Positions 7,297 to 15,626 of a stretch of 64,000 nucleotides of DNA are shown here, piece after piece. The notes below the pieces were generated by a model that worked only from the letters and a program-made list of their open reading frames with translations, ran no database searches and had not been told where the DNA came from. Made by a program: the position numbers and the translations under genes. Every line of letters begins with the position of its first letter. Position 1 is the first letter of the stretch. This DNA is from Ferrimonas sp048263965 (GTDB lineage: Bacteria > Pseudomonadota > Gammaproteobacteria > Enterobacterales > Shewanellaceae), in the NCBI RefSeq assembly GCF_048263965.1, contig NZ_JBLXDO010000001.1:248001-312000 (forward strand). The letters are read 5' to 3'.

Positions 7297-9209
7297 CCCT
7301 ATTCCGACTCCTTCTCATCTGCCTGGTCCTGTTGGTGGCCTCTCTGACCGCCACCACCCTGCTGCTGTTTGTCCGCGGCAGCCAGGCTTATCTGGTGGAG
7401 CAGCTGGCCAGCCATGGTCAGGACACCGCCACCTCATTTGGGTTGTCACTGTCGCCGGTGTTGGCCGAGGGGGACTGGGTGTTGGCGGAGTCCATGGTGG
7501 ACGCCATCTTCGACCGGGGCGATTACGCCTCCCTGGAGCTGGTTGGCCGTGACAACAGGCTGGCGCGCCGAATCACTGGGTCGCCAGAAACCGCCCCCGG
7601 CTGGTTCCGGGAGTGGATAGACCTCAAGGTGCCGATGCGGGAAACCGAGATCAATGCCGGTTGGCAGCTGGTGGCGACCCTGCGGGTGGAGGTCAATCCC
7701 GAACCGGCCCTGGTACACCTCTACCGTATCTCCCTCAATGCGCTTCTGGTGGCCCTGGTGGTGGCGGCGGTGGCCATCTTCAGCGGCGCCTGGGGCCTTC
7801 GCTGGATCCTGGCGCCGCTGAAGTCGGCACAGGCCCAGGCGGAGGCACTGAGGCGACGCAGCTTCCTGCGTCAGCAGAAGTTGCCCTGGGTGTTGGAGCT
7901 CAAGGCGCTGACCCTGACCATGAATCGGATGGTGGAGAACAGCGAGTTGCAGTACCGGCAGCAGTGCAAGCGGATGCGTCAGCTGCAGCAGAACTGTTTT
8001 ATCGATGCCGAGACCGGCCTGGGCAACGGCACCCGTGGCCGGGACCGGCTGGACAACCTGCTTAAGGATCGGGAGGTGGAGCAGGGGGTGGTGGTGCAGG
8101 TGCACCTGTCGGGCCTGGAAGGCCTGGAGCGCAGCCGCGGGGTGGCCGCCCAGCAGCCGCTGATGGCGGGGATCACCGAGCTGCTGCGTCAGCAGCTGGC
8201 ACGCTTCCCCTTAGGACGCCTTTATCGCATGGGCCAGGCCGACTTCTGGGCGCTGTTGCCGGGCATCGAACTGCAGGACTGGCTGCCCCAGGGGGCGGAG
8301 CTGGAACAGCATTTGTGCCAGCGGGTGCAGCAGGCGGGGGCCACTCGGGCAATGGTGGCGTCCGAAGCCTTCATCTTTGGCGGTGAGGTGGCCGAGGTGG
8401 AGCAGCGACTCCACGGGCAGTTGCAGCGGCTGCTGGCCGGTGAGCCCGGCCCGGCGACGACTGTAGTACCCAGTGATCAGGTGGCTCAGAGCCAACGGCT
8501 GGATGCCATGCTGGCGCACCCGCCCAGATTGCTTGCTCATCAGGTGATCGACCGTGAGGCCCAAACCCTCTACTACGAAGTGCTGACCCGTTTCCATGAC
8601 GGTAAGCAGTGGCGTACGCCCGGGGCTGTGGTGGTGTTGGCGCAGAGGCTGGAGCGTCAGGTGGAGGTGGATCTGCTGGTGCTGGAGACCCTGCTGTCGC
8701 AGCTCAGGCAGGCGCCGGTTTCCCAGACCCTGGCCCTGAACCTGACCACGGCCTCCCTGCTGTCCCAGCACTTTATCAGTCGGCTGCGGGACGCCGCCCG
8801 GGAGGCGTCAAACCTTGGGGCCACCCTGGCGGTGGAGATCCCGGAGCAGGCCGCACTGGAGTATCGCGATGGCTGTCGCCACTTTGTGACGCTGATGCAA
8901 CAGCAGGGCGTGCCGGTCTGGTTGGATCATGTGACCCCGGCGGGATTGGCGGAGCTGGAGAGCCTGCCCGTGGAGGGGATAAAGCTGGATCCGGCCTACA
9001 GCCGGCATATGAACCAGGAGGGCAGCTACGAGTCTCTGCTGCCACTGATGGTCACCGCGGCCCACGCCCGCAACGTACTGGTGGTGGCGGAACAGGTAGA
9101 GGAGCACTCAGTGGCTGAGCGCCTCCACGATTTTCAGGTGGATGGGTTGCAGGGTTTCGCCTTTAGCGGCCCGGTTGCCTTCAGTGAATTGCCGAAAGGC
9201 GGCCGCTGA
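7293..9209 (+). CDS. lapD: LapD-type c-di-GMP receptor with HAMP and degenerate GGDEF/EAL domains
   Basis: LapD senses cytoplasmic c-di-GMP through an inactive EAL domain and holds LapG in the periplasm. The 638-residue product has a first membrane helix at about 5-25, a periplasmic region of about 120 residues, a second helix (LLVALVVAAVAIF), a HAMP-like segment, a GGDEF-like domain where the signature is degraded to MGQADFW, and an EAL-like domain where EAL reads YEVLTRF. Both catalytic signatures are therefore lost, as expected for a receptor. The start at 7293 is preceded by AGGAG and overlaps the lapG stop (ATGA). Its last 29 bases overlap the 3' end of the convergent arginase-family gene. 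Confidence 0.87.
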   Translation: MTLFRLLLICLVLLVASLTATTLLLFVRGSQAYLVEQLASHGQDTATSFGLSLSPVLAEGDWVLAESMVDAIFDRGDYASLELVGRDNRLARRITGSPETAPGWFREWIDLKVPMRETEINAGWQLVATLRVEVNPEPALVHLYRISLNALLVALVVAAVAIFSGAWGLRWILAPLKSAQAQAEALRRRSFLRQQKLPWVLELKALTLTMNRMVENSELQYRQQCKRMRQLQQNCFIDAETGLGNGTRGRDRLDNLLKDREVEQGVVVQVHLSGLEGLERSRGVAAQQPLMAGITELLRQQLARFPLGRLYRMGQADFWALLPGIELQDWLPQGAELEQHLCQRVQQAGATRAMVASEAFIFGGEVAEVEQRLHGQLQRLLAGEPGPATTVVPSDQVAQSQRLDAMLAHPPRLLAHQVIDREAQTLYYEVLTRFHDGKQWRTPGAVVVLAQRLERQVEVDLLVLETLLSQLRQAPVSQTLALNLTTASLLSQHFISRLRDAAREASNLGATLAVEIPEQAALEYRDGCRHFVTLMQQQGVPVWLDHVTPAGLAELESLPVEGIKLDPAYSRHMNQEGSYESLLPLMVTAAHARNVLVVAEQVEEHSVAERLHDFQVDGLQGFAFSGPVAFSELPKGGR

Positions 9210-10242
9210 GATAGCTGAATACCAGCTCGCTCAGAGCCTGGCCGATTTGACGGCGACCGGCGTCCGGACCTGCGGGGTGGCAGGCGGGCGCCCCTTCAGC
9301 CAGGTGCAGGTAGGCGCAGCGATGATGCCGCGCCAGGTGAAAGACACTGTGCAGTGCATCGGTTAGCGGGATGCCGGCAACGGTCTCTGCCGAGCTGGCC
9401 AGGCCGGCCACCGCGTCCAGGTCCAACTCCACTCCCAGTGGCCGACCAGCCAGGTGCAGGTCATCGCTGATCCTCTCCAGAGCCTGGGCCAGGCTCAGTT
9501 CCCGTCGCACCCAGATCGCCTGGTAGCTGGTCCAGCGCTTGTCGGCCTCCTGCAGGGCCGCCAGGCTGGTGCTGTTGTTCTTCAGTTCGTGCAGGCCCAG
9601 AACGTGGTAGTAATCCAGCGCGCCCTGTTCGTGGGCATAGGCGAAGCCATTGCCACTGTGACGCCCCTCGGTGGCTCGAAAGTCGCTGTGGGGGTCCAGG
9701 TTGACCGCGGAAAGAGGGCCATCGATGGCTTCACTGGCACCCGCAAGTATGGGGTAGGCATTGTTGTGTCCCCCGCCGATGACGATGGGCTCCAGGCCGG
9801 CGGCAACCACCTGGGCGACAACCGGTTTGAGCAGGGCATCCAGTTGCTCGGTAAGCTGGCGCAGGGTGGCCAGCTCCTGTGGGTGGTCGCTGGAAAGGCC
9901 CTGGGCCTGTTGCTGCAGGGATTCGGTACGAATCTCCCCAAGCAGCAGAATCTGCTCCCCCCCAAGGAAGGCGTTGGACTGCATATTGGCGAACTGGCCG
10001 AGGAAGGCGTGCCAGGCATCGGTGGCGCCGCCGCGGCCCAGGTTGGCCCGGGGACCGAGATCCTCCGGTACCCCAAGCAGCACATAGCTGGCGCCCTGTT
10101 GCCTGGCCTGGGCCAGAATCTGGGGAAGGGTGTGTCCGCTCAGCTCGCCGGCCAGCAACCAGTGCTCACCCTGATGGGCCTCGCCGGCACGGTGAGACAA
10201 AAACCGCGCCAGGTAGGCGCGGTCAGCCAGTTGCAAGGGCAT
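9181..10242 (-). CDS. hutG: Arginase-family protein, probable formimidoylglutamase
   Basis: The 353-residue product has the manganese-binding signatures of the ureohydrolase superfamily: VIGGGHNNAYP, NLDPHSDFR and VELDLDAV. The length and the GGGHNNAYP form resemble HutG formimidoylglutamases of Shewanella-type bacteria, which hydrolyse N-formimidoyl-glutamate in histidine degradation. No other hut genes are near, so substrate is inferred and agmatinase-like or other activity is possible. ATG at 10242 is used; a TTG six bases upstream would overlap the rraA stop (TTGA) and is an alternative. The two genes are likely cotranscribed. Confidence 0.72.
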   Translation of the reverse strand: MPLQLADRAYLARFLSHRAGEAHQGEHWLLAGELSGHTLPQILAQARQQGASYVLLGVPEDLGPRANLGRGGATDAWHAFLGQFANMQSNAFLGGEQILLLGEIRTESLQQQAQGLSSDHPQELATLRQLTEQLDALLKPVVAQVVAAGLEPIVIGGGHNNAYPILAGASEAIDGPLSAVNLDPHSDFRATEGRHSGNGFAYAHEQGALDYYHVLGLHELKNNSTSLAALQEADKRWTSYQAIWVRRELSLAQALERISDDLHLAGRPLGVELDLDAVAGLASSAETVAGIPLTDALHSVFHLARHHRCAYLHLAEGAPACHPAGPDAGRRQIGQALSELVFSYLSGRLSAIH

Positions 10243-10244
10243 GA

Positions 10245-10730
10245 TCAATCGATGTCCAGTGGATCAGGTGACAGGATGATGCCGGTGGAATCGGCGTAGA
10301 CATGATCTTCGGGCAGGAAGGTGACGCCGCCGAAGTTCACCGGCACGTCCACGGCGCCCTCACCGGTCTGGTAGGCACCCACCGGGATGGGGGCCAGGGC
10401 CTGAATGCCGATGTCGATATCTTCCAGGGCATCCACTTCGCGGACGCAGCCATAGATGATCAGGCCTTCCCAGTTGTTGCGGGCGGCCAGCTCTGCCAGA
10501 GACGCATCCACTAGGGCGCGGCGCAGTGAGCCGCCTCCGTCCACCAGCAGGACCTTGCCGGTGCCGTCCTGTTCAAGGGTCTCGGCGATCAGCACATTGT
10601 CTTCGAAACACTTGATGGTGTGCAGTTCTCCGCCAAAGGAGTTACAGCCACCGAAGTTGCTGAACATGGGTTCCACCACGTCCACCTGTTCGGCGTACAG
10701 ATCGCATAGTTCAGAAGTGTTGTAGTGCAT
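10245..10730 (-). CDS. rraA: Regulator of ribonuclease E activity RraA
   Basis: RraA binds RNase E and the degradosome and inhibits RNA cleavage. The 161 residues equal the E. coli length and carry MHYNTSELCDLY, FGGCNSFGGELHTIKC, VLLVDGGGSLRRALVD and GLIIYGCVREVD. A GGAGGGCATC ribosome site precedes the ATG at 10730. The next gene downstream starts at its stop codon. Confidence 0.95.
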   Translation of the reverse strand: MHYNTSELCDLYAEQVDVVEPMFSNFGGCNSFGGELHTIKCFEDNVLIAETLEQDGTGKVLLVDGGGSLRRALVDASLAELAARNNWEGLIIYGCVREVDALEDIDIGIQALAPIPVGAYQTGEGAVDVPVNFGGVTFLPEDHVYADSTGIILSPDPLDID

Positions 10731-10906
10731 GATGCCCTCCTCGCATAACTGGTGCAGCTCAAGTATAACCGCAATTTTTACCGTTGAAATGCGGCTTTTG
10801 TGGCAGAACTCATTGTTTGTTAATCGACTTTTAGTAATCTTTGCCGTCCGCCGAAAATGATGTGTTGTAAATTAACGAAATAAATCAACCTCAAGGCGGC
10901 TTTTGG

Positions 10907-10922
10907 CGTGACCCTGATCACG
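10907..10922. promoter_or_regulatory. Candidate CRP-type palindrome
   Basis: CGTGACCCTGATCACG is a perfect inverted repeat fitting the CRP core GTGA-N6-TCAC. It lies in the 342-base intergenic region between rraA and the small membrane gene at 11073. The rest of this gap is AT-rich promoter-like sequence and a leader of about 90 bases with C/G-rich hairpins; no other gene is seen in it. Which of the two divergent genes is controlled is not clear. Confidence 0.45.
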
Positions 10923-11072
10923 TTAAGGGCATAAATGTATTGATGTTAACAACTTGTTTGCTACCATTTCTTACAGTTTGATTAATGATTCACCAGACAG
11001 TTCGGGGCAAGGAACCCCCAGTACCAGTCAGGGTCGAGGGGATCAGTCAGTCGTTTTCTTAAGGTTAATACT

Positions 11073-11321
11073 ATGGAACTGAACCTGGTTGAAGTAGTCG
11101 GTCACATGGCCTCCGTTATGGTTGCCATCTCTCTGATGATGAAAAACATTGTTCGCCTGCGTGTGCTGAACTTCATCGGTTGCTCTCTGTTCGTTATCTA
11201 CGGTCTTATCATCGATGCATCTCCGGTGTGGACCATGAACGCCTTCGTGGCCAGCGTAAACGTCTACTACCTGGTTAAGATGTTCCGCGAGCAGAAGTCA
11301 CCTCAGGCAGAGGGGGCGTAA
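11073..11321 (+). CDS. Small YgjV-like inner-membrane protein
   Basis: An 82-residue protein with three predicted membrane helices (VVGHMASVMVAISLMM, VLNFIGCSLFVIYGLIID, MNAFVASVNVYYLVKMF) and a short charged C-terminus. It resembles the short relatives of the E. coli YgjV/SemiSWEET-like family; function is unknown. AAGG lies upstream of the ATG. The gene has its own intergenic region with a CRP-like palindrome and a strong terminator, so it appears to be a single-gene unit. Confidence 0.75.
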   Translation: MELNLVEVVGHMASVMVAISLMMKNIVRLRVLNFIGCSLFVIYGLIIDASPVWTMNAFVASVNVYYLVKMFREQKSPQAEGA

Positions 11322-11340
11322 GCCACTTTCTCCTGGAAAA

Positions 11341-11365
11341 GGGTCGCCAATGGCGGCCCTTTTTT
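11341..11365 (+). terminator. Rho-independent terminator after the YgjV-like gene
   Basis: GGGTCGCC - AAT - GGCGGCCC forms an eight-pair stem (one G-T) followed by six T. Confidence 0.85.
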
Positions 11366-11496
11366 GTGCCCCGCTCTCCCCGCCTCAAAAACCACTCCCG
11401 CAGCTCGCTGTGTCACCAAACTGACCCTCCCCTGTCATGTGAGTGTCATTGCCGATAACTAAGGTCTGAATCATTCACTCGACGAGGCAGACTCTC

Positions 11497-12015
11497 ATGT
11501 GGCAACGACTGGATAGCTGGGACAAGCGCTGTTTCCTGATACTCAACCGCGCCGCGGATCGCCCCCTGTGTCAGCTGGCGGCGCGTCAACTGTCCCGCAG
11601 TGGTGATGGAGCCGGCTATGCGCTGTTTGCCCTGGTTGCGGCTGCGGCGGACCCCCATCAGGGGCCGCTGTTGTTCGGCTTGTTGCTGATGGCTTACGCC
11701 ATCGAGCTGCCTCTTTACTGGATCCTGAAAACCCGATTGCGTCGAGCCCGCCCCTGTCAGGCGGTGGCTGGCTGTCGGGCCCTGGTGGACCCTCATGACA
11801 GATTCAGCCTGCCCTCCGGCCACAGTGCGGCAGCCTTTCTGTTTGCCACCATACTGTGCTGGTACATACCGGAACTGGGCCCCTGGTGCTTCCTCTGGTC
11901 TTGCGGCGTTGCCTGGGCGCGGATAGTACTGGGTGTCCACTATCCGGGTGACGTGGTGGCCGGCGCTTCCCTGGGGACTATGGCGGCCCTGATGAGTATG
12001 AACATGCTGCTTTAG
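11497..12015 (+). CDS. PAP2-family membrane phosphatase
   Basis: The 172-residue protein carries the three PAP2 active-site motifs: KTRLRRARP, LPSGHSAAAF and ARIVLGVHYPGD. Several hydrophobic segments place the catalytic face at the membrane. Such enzymes dephosphorylate lipid phosphates, often undecaprenyl pyrophosphate or phosphatidylglycerol phosphate. The glycosyltransferase gene begins 13 bases later, so the pair may act together in envelope glycolipid metabolism. The exact substrate cannot be read from sequence. Confidence 0.85.
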   Translation: MWQRLDSWDKRCFLILNRAADRPLCQLAARQLSRSGDGAGYALFALVAAAADPHQGPLLFGLLLMAYAIELPLYWILKTRLRRARPCQAVAGCRALVDPHDRFSLPSGHSAAAFLFATILCWYIPELGPWCFLWSCGVAWARIVLGVHYPGDVVAGASLGTMAALMSMNMLL

Positions 12016-12028
12016 GAAAGGACGTCAA

Positions 12029-13090
12029 ATGCGAGTTTTGTACGGAATTCAAGGAACAGGAAACGGCCATCTGACCCGCGGACGGGTGATGGCCCCCGCC
12101 CTGGCGGCGGAAGGGATCGAGGTGGACTACCTGTTCTCCGGTCGGCCCAGAGAGCAGTTTTTCGATATGGCGCCCTTTGGCGACTTCGATTGCCGCGCCG
12201 GACTGACCTTTGCCACCAAGGGTGGCGAGGTCAGCATGTGGGGCACCTACAAGAAGAACAGCCTGCGTCAGTTCTGGCGTGACGTTAAGGGGCTGGATCT
12301 GAGCGATTACGATCTGGTGCTGAATGACTTTGAGCCCATCACCGCCTGGGCGGCCCGTCAGCAGGGCAAGGAGTGCGTCAGCGTCAGTCACCAGAACGCG
12401 TTCCAGCATAAGGTGCCGGTCGTTGGCCAGCGATGGATAGACAGGATGATCATGGAGAAGTTTGCTCCGGCCACCATTCACCTGGGGTGTCATTGGCACC
12501 ACTTCGGCTGTGATCTGCTGCCCCCCTTCATTGAGCCTCCCGAGTCTCAGGCCAGGGATGTGGGGCATCTGCTGATCTACCTGCCGTTTGAGGAGCCAGA
12601 AGAGATCGCCGCCCTGTTGGCCTCTGTGCCCGAGATTCAGTGTCACGTCTACCATGGCAAGCCGGCCCCGGCCAATCTGCCTGGCCACATTCACTGGCAC
12701 GGCTTCGAGCGTGCCGGGTTCCATCAGCACCTGAGCGGCTGCTCAGGGGTGGTGTGCTCCGCGGGCTTCGAGCTGGTGTCCGAAGCCCTGGTGCTGGGCA
12801 AGAAGTTGTTGCTCAAGCCCCTCAAGGGCCAGTTTGAGCAGAAATCCAATGCCCTGGCCCTGGAGCTGCTGGGGGCCGCCCGCACCATGAAGCGGGGTGA
12901 CCGGGAGGAGATCCGGGCCTGGATGGCCTCCAGTGCCCAGGAGGTGATCCACTACCCCCAGATGGGCCAGATGCTGGCTCGCTGGCTGGCCAAAGGGGAG
13001 TGGCATAAGGTCTCCGAATTGTGTCAGCAGGCCTGGAGCGAAGCCAGGTTGCCGGAGAGCTGGAAGCACAAATGGGCCTACGCCTATTGA
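12029..13090 (+). CDS. MJ1255/VC2487-type glycosyltransferase
   Basis: A 353-residue GT-B-like protein. It begins MRVLYGIQGTGNGHLTRG, the donor-loop signature of this family, and continues with DYLFSGRPRE, DLVLNDFEPITAWAA, SVSHQNAFQHKVP and, in the C-terminal domain, VVCSAGFELVSEALVLGKKLL, where the sugar nucleotide is normally bound. The family is widespread in Vibrio and Shewanella-type bacteria but the acceptor is unknown. It follows the PAP2 gene by 13 bases with GGAAAGG upstream. Confidence 0.85.
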   Translation: MRVLYGIQGTGNGHLTRGRVMAPALAAEGIEVDYLFSGRPREQFFDMAPFGDFDCRAGLTFATKGGEVSMWGTYKKNSLRQFWRDVKGLDLSDYDLVLNDFEPITAWAARQQGKECVSVSHQNAFQHKVPVVGQRWIDRMIMEKFAPATIHLGCHWHHFGCDLLPPFIEPPESQARDVGHLLIYLPFEEPEEIAALLASVPEIQCHVYHGKPAPANLPGHIHWHGFERAGFHQHLSGCSGVVCSAGFELVSEALVLGKKLLLKPLKGQFEQKSNALALELLGAARTMKRGDREEIRAWMASSAQEVIHYPQMGQMLARWLAKGEWHKVSELCQQAWSEARLPESWKHKWAYAY

Positions 13091-13117
13091 GTCTGCTGTT
13101 TGTTAGCGCGCGCAAAA

Positions 13118-13141
13118 AAAAGGAGCCGAAAGGCTCCTTTT
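13118..13141. terminator. Bidirectional terminator between the glycosyltransferase and DUF971 genes
   Basis: AAAAGGAGCC - GAAA - GGCTCCTTTT; A- and T-runs flank the stem on both sides, so it can serve both convergent genes. Confidence 0.88.
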
Positions 13142-13153
13142 CTTTTCTCTCAA

Positions 13154-13543
13154 TCACTTGTCGCTGTAGTGGATCTGTACATCCAGCAGGGGTTCCCGGC
13201 TGCCCTTGGCGGCCTTGAGGCGCTTGAGGTAATCCTCCCACATGGTGCTCTGATTCATGGCAAAGGCGTAGAGGATGTCCCAGGAGAACAGCCCGGAGTC
13301 ATGGCCATCATCGAACACCAGCTTCACCGCGTAGTTGCCCACAGGTTCAATCTTGTCGATGTTGACCATCTTCTTGTTGGTCACCAACACCGGGTTGCCG
13401 TGCCCCTGCACTTCCGCCGAGGGGGAGCAGACCCGCAGCAATTCACAGCTGAGCTGGGCGGTCTCGCCATTCTCGAATCCCACCTCGAGGATGCGGGACT
13501 GGCGTTTGAGTTTCAGTTTGGTCACCTTTGGGGCCTGACGCAT
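13154..13543 (-). CDS. DUF971 family protein (gamma-butyrobetaine hydroxylase-like N-terminal domain)
   Basis: The 129-residue product matches the small DUF971 fold: LEVGFENGETAQLSCELLRV, IEPVGNYAVKLVFDDGHDSGLFSWDILYAF. The HDSGLFSW segment is the family signature. This domain occurs alone in many proteobacteria next to hslVU, and has been linked to iron-sulfur protein maturation or scaffold roles, but this is not proven here. AAGGAG lies upstream of the ATG. It follows hslU by 17 bases and is probably in the same heat-shock transcript. Confidence 0.85.
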   Translation of the reverse strand: MRQAPKVTKLKLKRQSRILEVGFENGETAQLSCELLRVCSPSAEVQGHGNPVLVTNKKMVNIDKIEPVGNYAVKLVFDDGHDSGLFSWDILYAFAMNQSTMWEDYLKRLKAAKGSREPLLDVQIHYSDK

Positions 13544-13560
13544 GATCCACTCCTTGTCGG

Positions 13561-14886
13561 TTAGAGGATGAAGCGGGAGAGATCTTCGTTCTCTACCAGC
13601 ATATCAAGATGGGCATTCACGTAGTTGGCGTCGATGGTCATCGCTTCGCCCCCCTTGTCAGATGCGTCGAAGGAGATCTCCTCCATCAGCTTCTCCATCA
13701 CAGTGTGCAGGCGGCGGGCACCGATGTTCTCTGTGCGCTCATTCACCTGCCAGGCCGCCTCGGCGATGCGCTTGATGCCATCCTCGGTAAAGGAGATGGT
13801 CACCCCTTCGGTGGCCATCAGCGCCCGGTACTGCTCGGTGAGGCTGGCATTGGGCTCAGTCAGGATGCGCACGAAGTCTTCGGCAGACAGGGCTTCCAGC
13901 TCTACCCGGATGGGCAGGCGGCCCTGAAGCTCGGGGATCAGGTCCGACGGCTTGGCCAGCTGGAATGCGCCGGAGGCGATAAACAGGATGTGGTCGGTCT
14001 TCACCATGCCGTGCTTGGTGTTGACGGTGCAGCCTTCCACCAGGGGCAGCAGGTCACGCTGCACCCCTTCCCGGGACACATCCGGGCCGGAAGACTCACC
14101 ACGTTTACAGATCTTGTCGACCTCATCCAGGAAAACGATGCCGTTCTGTTCCACAGCCTCGATCGCCTTCTCCTTCAGCTCCTCCGGATTCACCAGCTTG
14201 GCCGCTTCCTCGTCGATCATCAGCTTCATGGCATCGCGAACCTTCATCTTGCGACGCTTGCTGGGCTGGTTGCCCAGGTTCTGGAACATGGACTGCAGCT
14301 GGCTGGCCATCTCCTCCATGCCCGGAGGGGTCATGATCTCCACGCCGGCGGCAGACTGGGCCACGTCGATGTCGATCTCCTTGTCGTCTAGCTGGCCTTC
14401 GCGCAGCTTCTTACGGAAGGTCTGACGGGTGGCGCTGTCGGTCTTGTTGTCGTGGGACCACTCATCCTTGGGTTTGGGCAGCAGGGCGTCGAGGATGCGC
14501 TCCTCGGCGGCCTCCTCGGCGCGGAAGCGGTTGCGTTCCACCTCCATGTCCCGGGTCATCTTGATGGCAGAGTCGGTGAGGTCGCGGATGATGGTCTCCA
14601 CCTCTTTGCCCACATAGCCCACCTCGGTGAACTTGGTGGCTTCCACCTTAATGAAGGGCGCCTTGGCCAGCTTGGCCAGGCGGCGGGCGATCTCGGTCTT
14701 ACCCACGCCGGTCGGGCCGATCATCAGGATGTTCTTCGGAGTCACCTCCTGGCGCAGCTCGCTGTCCAGCTGCATGCGACGCCAGCGGTTACGCAGGGCG
14801 ATGGCTACCGCTTTCTTGGCGCCCTCCTGCCCGATGATGTGACGGTTCAGTTCGGAAACAATCTCTCTTGGGGTCATCTCGGACAT
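13561..14886 (-). CDS. hslU: ATP-dependent protease ATPase subunit HslU
   Basis: HslU is the AAA+ unfoldase of the HslVU proteasome-like protease. The 441-residue product has MTPREIVSELNRHIIGQ, Walker A GPTGVGKTEIARRLA, the GYVGKEVE pore loop, an I-domain of about residues 110-240, Walker B IVFLDEVDKI, the second-region motif LQGRLPIRVELE, sensor segment ERTENIGARRLHTVMEKL, and the C-terminal DLSRFIL tail that inserts into HslV. It follows hslV by five bases. Confidence 0.98.
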   Translation of the reverse strand: MSEMTPREIVSELNRHIIGQEGAKKAVAIALRNRWRRMQLDSELRQEVTPKNILMIGPTGVGKTEIARRLAKLAKAPFIKVEATKFTEVGYVGKEVETIIRDLTDSAIKMTRDMEVERNRFRAEEAAEERILDALLPKPKDEWSHDNKTDSATRQTFRKKLREGQLDDKEIDIDVAQSAAGVEIMTPPGMEEMASQLQSMFQNLGNQPSKRRKMKVRDAMKLMIDEEAAKLVNPEELKEKAIEAVEQNGIVFLDEVDKICKRGESSGPDVSREGVQRDLLPLVEGCTVNTKHGMVKTDHILFIASGAFQLAKPSDLIPELQGRLPIRVELEALSAEDFVRILTEPNASLTEQYRALMATEGVTISFTEDGIKRIAEAAWQVNERTENIGARRLHTVMEKLMEEISFDASDKGGEAMTIDANYVNAHLDMLVENEDLSRFIL

Positions 14887-14891
14887 GGTGG

Positions 14892-15422
14892 TTAACCCTT
14901 GGTAGTCAATTCTTCGATGGTGTGGTGCTGGTTGGTGAACACGCAGATATCTCCGGCGATTTGCAGGGACTTGGCGCAGATATCCCGCGCACCCATCTCA
15001 GTGTTCTGAACCAGGGCCAGGGCGGCGGCCTGGGCGTAGTTGCCGCCGGAACCGATGGCGATCGCCTCGTGTTCGGGCTCCACCACGTCGCCGTTGCCGG
15101 AGATCAGCAGGGTGGTCTCGGCGTCGGCCACAATCAGCATCGCTTCCAGCTTCTGCAGGGAGCGTTCGGTACGCCATGCCTTGGCCAGTTCCACGGCGGC
15201 CCGGGTCAGCTGCCCCTGATGGGCACTGAGTTTGGCTTCCAGCAGCTCGAACAGGGTGAAGGCATCGGCGGTGGCGCCGGCGAACCCGGCCAGTACCTTG
15301 CCGCCGCTCAGCAGGCGAACCTTGCGAGCGTTACCCTTCATCACTGTGTTGCCCAGGGAAACCTGGCCGTCACCGGCGATGACAACTTTGTCGCCGCGGC
15401 GAACCGAAACTATGGTGGTCAT
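14892..15422 (-). CDS. hslV: ATP-dependent protease proteolytic subunit HslV
   Basis: HslV is the threonine protease of the HslVU complex. The 176 residues begin MTTIVSVRRGDKVVIAGDGQ. The Thr at position 2 becomes the N-terminal nucleophile, and the SGGKVLAGFAGATADAF and AIGSGGNYAQAAA segments are conserved. The upstream DNA contains a sigma-32-like promoter and a leader hairpin (separate entries), so heat-shock control is likely. Confidence 0.98.
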   Translation of the reverse strand: MTTIVSVRRGDKVVIAGDGQVSLGNTVMKGNARKVRLLSGGKVLAGFAGATADAFTLFELLEAKLSAHQGQLTRAAVELAKAWRTERSLQKLEAMLIVADAETTLLISGNGDVVEPEHEAIAIGSGGNYAQAAALALVQNTEMGARDICAKSLQIAGDICVFTNQHHTIEELTTKG

Positions 15423-15440
15423 AGTGAATCCTTATCTGTC

Positions 15441-15458
15441 GTCGGGCCTGTGCCCGAC
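15441..15458 (-). promoter_or_regulatory. Leader stem-loop of hslVU mRNA
   Basis: GTCGGGC - CTGT - GCCCGAC forms a perfect seven-pair stem in the 5' leader, 18 bases before the hslV ATG. A stem-loop in the hslVU leader of E. coli is known to affect transcript stability; that role here is inferred from position. Confidence 0.6.
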
Positions 15459-15486
15459 AGGGGAATCTTCTCTTGCGTTGAGATAG

Positions 15487-15515
15487 ATGTGGGGACGGGC
15501 ATCCCCGCCTTCAAC
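15487..15515 (-). promoter_or_regulatory. Sigma-32-type heat-shock promoter of hslVU
   Basis: On the minus strand GTTGAAG (15515-15509) is followed after 14 bases by CCCCACAT (15494-15487), close to the sigma-32 consensus CTTGAAA-N13/14-CCCCATnT. Predicted transcript start is near 15480, giving a leader of about 60 bases. Confidence 0.7.
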
Positions 15516-15626
15516 CCCGAAGCGATTGATTTCGTGATCCCCTGTTAACCTTTGGCCGGGTTGGGGGATTGATCAAGGGAGAAGTTGAGAATGGTGTGAT
15601 CCCAGGGTGAACCCGCCCTGGCCTCA

